Below, piece by piece: positions 5,317-6,232 of a DNA stretch of 6,232 nucleotides; the first letter of the stretch is position 1, and each line of letters starts with the position of its first letter. The DNA comes from Chloroflexota bacterium. Its GTDB lineage: Bacteria; Chloroflexota; Anaerolineae; JACRMK01. Made by a program: the position numbers and the translations under genes. The stretch is from the NCBI GenBank assembly GCA_016200765.1, contig JACQEC010000272.1:1-6232 (forward strand), written 5' to 3'. Below the pieces are notes generated by a model, which worked only from the letters and a program-made list of their open reading frames with translations, ran no database searches and was not told the DNA's origin.

Positions 5317-6232
5317 GGTCGGCGCGCGGCTCTTTGGGCAAGCCCAGCACGCGCTCCCCGATGATATTCCGTTGCACCTCTGACGTGCCCGCGGCAATCG
5401 TGCCCGCTTTGGATGCCAGGAACCGGAACGCCCACGTTTCAACTCGCCGCTGGTCGTCGCCGTCGTCCACGAATTCCGGCGGCAGGCCATCGGACAATTG
5501 GCCGTACGGCCCCAGGATTTCCTGTGCCAGTGCCTGAAAACGCTGGTCAAACTCTGAGCGATAAAGCTTATCTATTGACGACTCCGGCCCCGGCCGGTTG
5601 CCCTTCTGGTGGCGCGAGAGAATGCGCAGGCCGTTGTAGCGCAGCACTTCCATATCTACACAGATGCGCCCCAACTTCTGCCGCACGAGCGGATCATGAT
5701 CAGCCAACACGCCTTGCTCTTCCATTCGCTTGACGGTCTTGACCAACTGCGCGAACAACACCTGCGCCCTCACGACTCGCCCTAACAAACTGCCGCCGCG
5801 CTCATAGGACAGCGTTGTTTGCGCGATCTGCCAACCTTGGTTCAGCTGGCCGATGAGGTTCTCCCGAGGCGCTCGCACATCGGTGAAGAAGACCTCGCAA
5901 AATTCCGCCGAGCCGGTGATCTGCTTGAGCGGCCGCACTTCAACGCCGGGCGAGTGCATATCTAGCAGGATATAGGAGATGCCATTGTATTTCGGCACGT
6001 TGGCATCCGTGCGCGCGAGCAGCACACCCCAGTCTGCCGCGTAACCAAGGCTCGTCCACACCTTCTGGCCGTTGACGACAAAATGACCGTCACGTATGTC
6101 GGCTCGCGTTCGCAATGACGCCAGGTCCGAGCCCGAGCCTGGCTCCGAGAAGAGTTGGCACCAGATTTCGTCGGCGGTCAAGATGTTCTGGATATAGCGC
6201 TGTTTCTGCTCTACCGTGCCGTGATGAATCAG
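5303..6232 (-). CDS. Acyl-CoA dehydrogenase (FadE-like flavoprotein), N-terminus beyond the right edge
   Basis: The 309 C-terminal residues are present; the usual length is about 390-400, so roughly 80-100 are missing. The enzyme is expected to introduce a 2,3 double bond into an acyl-CoA using FAD and pass electrons to an electron-transfer flavoprotein. The fragment opens with LIHHGTVEQKQRYI and continues with the FAD/substrate-binding motif CQLFSEPGSGSDLASL (25-40) and the beta-domain VVNGQKVWTS. The C-terminal helical domain starts near GWQIAQTTLSYERGG and ends in GTSEVQRNIIGERVLGLPKEP. Glu144 of the fragment (in SYERGG) lies where isovaleryl- and long-chain acyl-CoA dehydrogenases keep their catalytic Glu. 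The medium-chain position before GTSEVQR is Ala. The frame continues upstream of a TTG at 6181 to the edge, so that TTG is not the start. The gene is followed after 50 nt by the acyl-CoA synthetase. Chain-length specificity cannot be read. Confidence 0.93.
   Translation of the reverse strand: MIHHGTVEQKQRYIQNILTADEIWCQLFSEPGSGSDLASLRTRADIRDGHFVVNGQKVWTSLGYAADWGVLLARTDANVPKYNGISYILLDMHSPGVEVRPLKQITGSAEFCEVFFTDVRAPRENLIGQLNQGWQIAQTTLSYERGGSLLGRVVRAQVLFAQLVKTVKRMEEQGVLADHDPLVRQKLGRICVDMEVLRYNGLRILSRHQKGNRPGPESSIDKLYRSEFDQRFQALAQEILGPYGQLSDGLPPEFVDDGDDQRRVETWAFRFLASKAGTIAAGTSEVQRNIIGERVLGLPKEPRADRVKK

Overview
The window is a single-strand gene cluster from a fairly GC-rich bacterium. Every gene I can support reads on the minus strand, so transcription runs from the right edge to the left. 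The set combines an acyl-CoA dehydrogenase, a fused ADP-forming acyl-CoA synthetase, MFE-2-like SDR dehydrogenases and an SCP2-type thiolase without its nucleophilic cysteine. Such sets are common in bacteria that break down many fatty, branched or cyclic acids, for example Chloroflexota (SAR202/Dehalococcoidia-like), Actinomycetota and some Desulfobacterota relatives. The exact phylum cannot be read from the window; I lean weakly to Chloroflexota.

In order of transcription (high to low coordinates): an acyl-CoA dehydrogenase whose N-terminus lies beyond the right edge (6232-5303); a 50-nt gap containing part of a perfect 16-bp tandem duplication; a 727-aa acyl-CoA synthetase of the NDP-forming type with a TTG start (5252-3069); a 77-aa two-CxxC zinc-ribbon protein (3054-2821); a 77-nt gap with a GC-rich hairpin; an intact 343-aa SDR dehydrogenase (2743-1712); one base later a second, paralogous SDR gene (1710-762) broken by an 83-nt deletion that removes its nucleotide-binding glycine motif and shifts the frame; and an SCP2-thiolase-like gene (741-1) that runs off the left edge. 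Gaps are 50, 14, 77, 1 and 20 nt, so one polycistronic unit is likely. No promoter or terminator is visible, and no stretch over 300 nt lacks a gene.

Together the genes look like a beta-oxidation-type module. The synthetase activates an acid (or recovers ATP from an acyl-CoA), the flavoprotein makes the 2-enoyl-CoA, the SDR oxidises the 3-hydroxyacyl-CoA, and the thiolase-like protein performs or assists C-C cleavage. No enoyl-CoA hydratase is in view. The substrate cannot be read from the sequence. I see no defence system, mobile element, CRISPR array or RNA gene. The most notable points are the broken tandem SDR paralog, the thiolase without its usual cysteine, the unassigned zinc-ribbon protein and the 16-bp duplication over the dehydrogenase stop codon.
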